This document shows positions 6,630-9,338 of a stretch of DNA of 9,338 bases, piece by piece (position 1 is the first letter of the stretch; each line of letters opens with the position of its first letter). Source of the stretch: Treponema sp. (GTDB lineage Bacteria > Spirochaetota > Spirochaetia > Treponematales > Breznakiellaceae). The translations under genes were made by a program, and so were the position numbers. The stretch covers positions 1 to 9,338 of the forward strand of contig JAISWN010000274.1 of assembly GCA_031271075.1 (NCBI GenBank). The letters run 5' to 3'. The notes beneath the pieces were generated by a model that was not told where the DNA came from, did not search any database, and saw nothing but the letters and a program-made list of their open reading frames with translations.

Positions 6630-7651
6630 CTTAAACCCCGCATGAGCAACTTTGTTTTCTCCGCCAGGGCTATTCTTTCTTTTCTGGCACGGCGGTTATT
6701 GCCTATGCCTTCATTGGCCCGGATCACCAGAAAAAGAAGAAATACAGATATGGTAAATACCTGCTGGCCGGTGGCGGATACCTGCATGACCGAAAGCCCG
6801 GTCTCGAAGATCTTAACGGTCATGGTAGCAATGAGTATACCCACTGAATCGCTTGACCACCGGGACATGAATTTTCCGAGAAACATGGGGAAACAGTTTG
6901 ACATGATGGCCGAATTACTGGAAAAACCCAGCGCCGCATCCATCCCGCCTTTAAAAGCGGCGTCAAACACGCCTGAAAAAGATGCCAATGCGCCGGCTAT
7001 CGTATAGCATCCTATCGCGTGGGTAAAGATGTTTATCCCGCAGCCATGCGAAATTCGCTGTGAACCGTTGATAGCGCGGGCGTAAAAACCAAACTTTGTG
7101 TAACGGTCGATAACCATTACAAGAAATACCGCCGCCAGTACAACGCATATAGTAAGATACATATTTGACAGGTTCTCTACTCCTTTTACGCCAAACAATT
7201 GAAGCCCCTGGGATTTTGAGCCGGCAAAAGCGATACATTCATATACCAGTGCCACGCCGATGCCAAGCACCATAGCCGGTATCCGGGTTACAACGAACAT
7301 GATCCCCGCTATGGCGCCGAATACAAGGCCAAAGGCCAGAGCGAACAGTATTACCCCCGGTGTACCCAGCCCGAGTTTTATGGCGAGGTTTCCCCCAAGA
7401 ATTACAACGAGCATACGCTGCGCACCCAGAGACAGATCAAAACGTCCATGACCCAAATTGTAGGAAAGAGCCAGAGCCGTACACGCCGATATACCCACAT
7501 TGCGTATGTAGTTCTGTACATCAAGCATGGTATTAAACACATGGCGGCTTATCTTTACCGCGCATAATAGCTCCATAATGACCCACACCGTACAGGGGAA
7601 GGCTAGGGTTATAAGCGTGTTTTTCAGTTTGGTTTTCATGGCCTTAGACAT
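6626..7651 (-). CDS. Sugar ABC transporter permease (BPD_transp_2, RbsC-like)
   Basis: This 341-residue polytopic inner-membrane protein has about eight to ten hydrophobic segments. Family landmarks are LGHGRFDLSLGAQ near 66-78, corresponding to the GGIDLSVGS motif of ribose-type permeases, and the cytoplasmic loop KFGFYARAINGSQRISHGCGIN at 186-207, in which the ATPase docks. The second landmark is more divergent than in RbsC, which may reflect an unusual substrate or ATPase partner. The C-terminus ends in a long charged tail. The ATG at 7649-7651 has AGGAGG 6 nt upstream and lies 28 nt after the binding-protein stop. With the permease at the right edge it would form a heterodimeric channel. 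Its stop overlaps the sulfatase start as TTGA, which ties transport to desulfation. Confidence 0.87.
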   Translation of the reverse strand: MSKAMKTKLKNTLITLAFPCTVWVIMELLCAVKISRHVFNTMLDVQNYIRNVGISACTALALSYNLGHGRFDLSLGAQRMLVVILGGNLAIKLGLGTPGVILFALAFGLVFGAIAGIMFVVTRIPAMVLGIGVALVYECIAFAGSKSQGLQLFGVKGVENLSNMYLTICVVLAAVFLVMVIDRYTKFGFYARAINGSQRISHGCGINIFTHAIGCYTIAGALASFSGVFDAAFKGGMDAALGFSSNSAIMSNCFPMFLGKFMSRWSSDSVGILIATMTVKIFETGLSVMQVSATGQQVFTISVFLLFLVIRANEGIGNNRRARKERIALAEKTKLLMRGLS

Positions 7652-7679
7652 GGCGTGCCTCCTGAATACGGCTGTTCTG

Positions 7680-8933
7680 TTACGGTCCCCGTGCCCTCAG
7701 AACGGATTCTGACGTTATGCTGTCAAGCTGCCGGTAAATACTCTCGGCGTTGGCATTGGGGTTAAACAAGACAAGCAATTGCTTTATTTCGTCAATGGTT
7801 ACTTCCCATGTGTCATTTGATGAATTGATCTGCTCAAGACGCGCAAAATCCGCCGCGCTCTTGCACTTCCATTTCGGCGTGTTAAAATACACCCCTTCAC
7901 CGTTTACCCGTACTTTGTCAGCAAAACCGGTAATCCCGTTATAGACCAGACTAAACAGACCCGCCGCCTGGGAAATACTGGCCGTAATTACCGCGGAATT
8001 CAGGCTGCTGTCACCGGTAGAATCAACAGTTGAAAACGATGTCTTCATCTGGTCATCCATCATGGAAGTCGCCAAAACACGGATATTCATCTTGCGGGCT
8101 TTTTCCACTTCATCAATAGCAACCGAGCAGCGGGCGTAGGCCGCGTTACAGGCCAGCACCGTGTCATATTCGCCTGTTTGCAGGAGCGTCGACAAACCGG
8201 TTACATAGGTGCTGCCGGTAGGGTATCCGGGATAAATGGTGATTTTGATCCCCTTGTCGTTCGTAACATCCGTTATACCACGGGACGCCGCCAGATCCTT
8301 TACCGCCTTCTCATATTTCAATCCGTATACACCTTCCAGTGTACGCAGGATAGCCATCGCTACCTCGTAATGTTCAGCATTACCAAAGCCAGCCCCGGCG
8401 GAAACAATGATACTATTATGGTTCCTGCCGTCATTCACCAGGTCTTTCATCAACTCGCCGTATGATTGAGCAACACTGGCGGCAGTGGCGGCAACAAAAC
8501 CCATATTATAGGGAAGACTACTGTTTTCCGCTGATGCTGTGGTCTGGGAGACGATGTACATTCCAAGATCGTTTGCCTTCGCGATTGCCTGACTAATTGC
8601 GGTATTCTGATAATTTATGATTCCCTGACAGCCCGCGGCATAAGCGTTTTCCATAAAGGTCATAAGCAGGGACGAATCTTCAACCGCTTCCGAAAACATA
8701 AAACTGACGTTAAAGGCAGGCCCCACATATTCCTGCAAATATTTTTGTATCAAAAGCGCGTTGGCGTCTAACAACCAAAAGGCAACGGCTATCTTGACCG
8801 GTTTCAACACGGGGCCTGAACTGGCCGTACCCTGAGATCCGCCATCAGAACCGCCTCCCGCGTTTACTCCCGCCAGAAGCGCCAGCGCAAACAGAACCAC
8901 GAACGCTTTTTTCAACAAAGCTTTTGTTAACAT
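7680..8933 (-). CDS. Periplasmic sugar-binding protein of the ABC transporter (Peripla_BP_4-like)
   Basis: This 417-residue protein has a basic, hydrophobic N-terminal signal (residues 1-25), a Gly/Ser-rich linker (26-40) and a two-lobed binding domain from about residue 45. The domain begins KIAVAFWLLDANALLIQKYL, as in ribose/galactose-type binding proteins. Supporting segments are GCQGIINYQNTAISQAIAKA (first-lobe pattern) and GEYDTVLACNAAYARCSVAI near the hinge. The signal ends LLAGVNAGGG. This resembles a lipobox followed by a typical Gly-rich linker, but valine stands where the lipid-modified cysteine would be, so cleavage by signal peptidase I after VNA is more likely. The ATG at 8931-8933 has AGGAG 8 nt upstream. 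Placement between two permease genes indicates that it delivers the imported sugar to them. The ligand cannot be named from sequence. Confidence 0.85.
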   Translation of the reverse strand: MLTKALLKKAFVVLFALALLAGVNAGGGSDGGSQGTASSGPVLKPVKIAVAFWLLDANALLIQKYLQEYVGPAFNVSFMFSEAVEDSSLLMTFMENAYAAGCQGIINYQNTAISQAIAKANDLGMYIVSQTTASAENSSLPYNMGFVAATAASVAQSYGELMKDLVNDGRNHNSIIVSAGAGFGNAEHYEVAMAILRTLEGVYGLKYEKAVKDLAASRGITDVTNDKGIKITIYPGYPTGSTYVTGLSTLLQTGEYDTVLACNAAYARCSVAIDEVEKARKMNIRVLATSMMDDQMKTSFSTVDSTGDSSLNSAVITASISQAAGLFSLVYNGITGFADKVRVNGEGVYFNTPKWKCKSAADFARLEQINSSNDTWEVTIDEIKQLLVLFNPNANAESIYRQLDSITSESVLRARGP

Positions 8934-8967
8934 CTTTCTTTCTCCTTACGATTTTCTATGAAGAAGC

Positions 8968-9021
8968 CGGGTTAAACGGTTCCTTCAAGGGCTTTTTAAA
9001 ACCAACGGTTCCTAAAACCCG
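8968..9021 (-). promoter_or_regulatory. Intergenic inverted repeat with an internal 10-bp direct repeat
   Basis: The 90-bp gap between the upstream permease stop and the binding-protein start carries 6-bp arms CGGGTT (8968-8973) and AACCCG (9016-9021). Within them AACGGTTCCT occurs twice, at 8975-8984 and 9004-9013, with repeat starts 29 bp apart. A run TTTAAAAAG lies between the copies on the minus strand. Such gaps before binding-protein genes often hold processing or attenuation hairpins that raise binding-protein output, and paired direct repeats can be regulator sites. The stem is short for its 42-base loop, so the function is open. Confidence 0.3.
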
Positions 9022-9023
9022 TA

Positions 9024-9338
9024 TTACCCTTCTCGTGCGGGAAGCAGTTGGGAACGCCTTGTCCCCATGAGGAGCAACATCAAAAAGATAATTCCCCGTA
9101 CACCCTGTACCAGACTCGCGCTGACGCCTATCATCAAAAGGCCGTTGTTAAGGGCGGTGACGGTAACCGCGCCGATAAGCGGCGCAAAAGCCTTCGACCT
9201 GCTGCCGCCGAAAACCGGCATGCCTCCAAGCACAATGGCGAGCATCACATCGGTATTAATGGAACCGCCTGTGGTATTGGTAATGGAACCGGTACGAAAA
9301 ATCGTAAGCAGCGCCGCAAGGCCCGCACCCATGCCCGC
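9024..9338 (-). CDS. Sugar ABC transporter permease, C-terminal part (BPD_transp_2), cut by window edge
   Basis: The 104 visible residues, counting two before the first Met, are the end of a ribose-type permease. VMLAIVLGGMPVFGG matches the conserved AAVVIGG-like segment before the last helices. It is followed by two hydrophobic segments and a short basic tail ending in PAREG. The frame is open to the edge, so the internal Met is not the true start, and about two thirds of the gene lies outside. It would be the first of the two membrane subunits and pairs with the permease at 6626-7651. The ABC ATPase is not in this window and is expected further upstream. Confidence 0.85.
   Translation of the reverse strand, partial: AGMGAGLAALLTIFRTGSITNTTGGSINTDVMLAIVLGGMPVFGGSRSKAFAPLIGAVTVTALNNGLLMIGVSASLVQGVRGIIFLMLLLMGTRRSQLLPAREG

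Noticed and set aside
6420..7007. 195-residue plus-strand ORF
   Set aside because: It is antisense to the sulfatase start and permease end, both supported by motifs and overlap structure.
1..9338. tRNA, rRNA, CRISPR array, insertion sequence or prophage genes
   Set aside because: No tRNA-like fold, spaced repeat array, transposase, integrase or long terminal inverted repeat was seen on either strand.

Overview
The window most likely comes from a spirochete, probably a fairly GC-rich gut Treponema relative. This rests on recognised family resemblance and gene content (RlmE, polyprenyl synthetase, a BFN-UVR protein and a LysM/M23 peptidase together), not on any marker gene, so treat the taxon as tentative. 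It has two parts that differ in base composition and function.

Part 1 (about 1-3628) is very GC-rich and holds housekeeping or envelope genes. rlmE, a 23S rRNA methyltransferase, runs on the minus strand. An 18-bp gap separates it from a divergent plus-strand pair: a polyprenyl diphosphate synthase and a bifunctional-nuclease-domain protein with a UVR motif, whose stop and start overlap as TAATG. An AT-rich spacer with a good sigma-70 type promoter then leads into a membrane-anchored LysM/M23 peptidoglycan hydrolase. The left edge (1-126) has no gene but carries GC-rich hairpins.

Part 2 (about 3677-9338) has a more balanced base composition and lies entirely on the minus strand. It reads from the right edge leftward: ABC permease (C-terminus only), periplasmic sugar-binding protein, second ABC permease, FGly-type sulfatase, GH3 beta-N-acetylhexosaminidase-like protein, and a small DUF2798-like membrane protein not seen in simple ORF calling. 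Spacing is tight, with a 4-base overlap and ribosome sites inside short gaps, so this looks like one operon continuing past the right edge, where an ABC ATPase is expected. Neither the sulfatase nor the GH3 protein has a signal peptide. The inferred pathway is import of a sulfated amino-sugar oligosaccharide followed by desulfation and cleavage in the cytoplasm. The two units converge on a hairpin between 3629 and 3676 that could end both transcripts.

Three genes of the sugar module look damaged. The sulfatase is split by a -1 shift next to A6 and G5 tracts. The DUF2798-like gene is split next to an A4 tract. The GH3 protein appears to have lost, in frame, the stretch after its nucleophile Asp. 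Either the module is decaying, or the assembly undercalls homopolymers and has a local gap.
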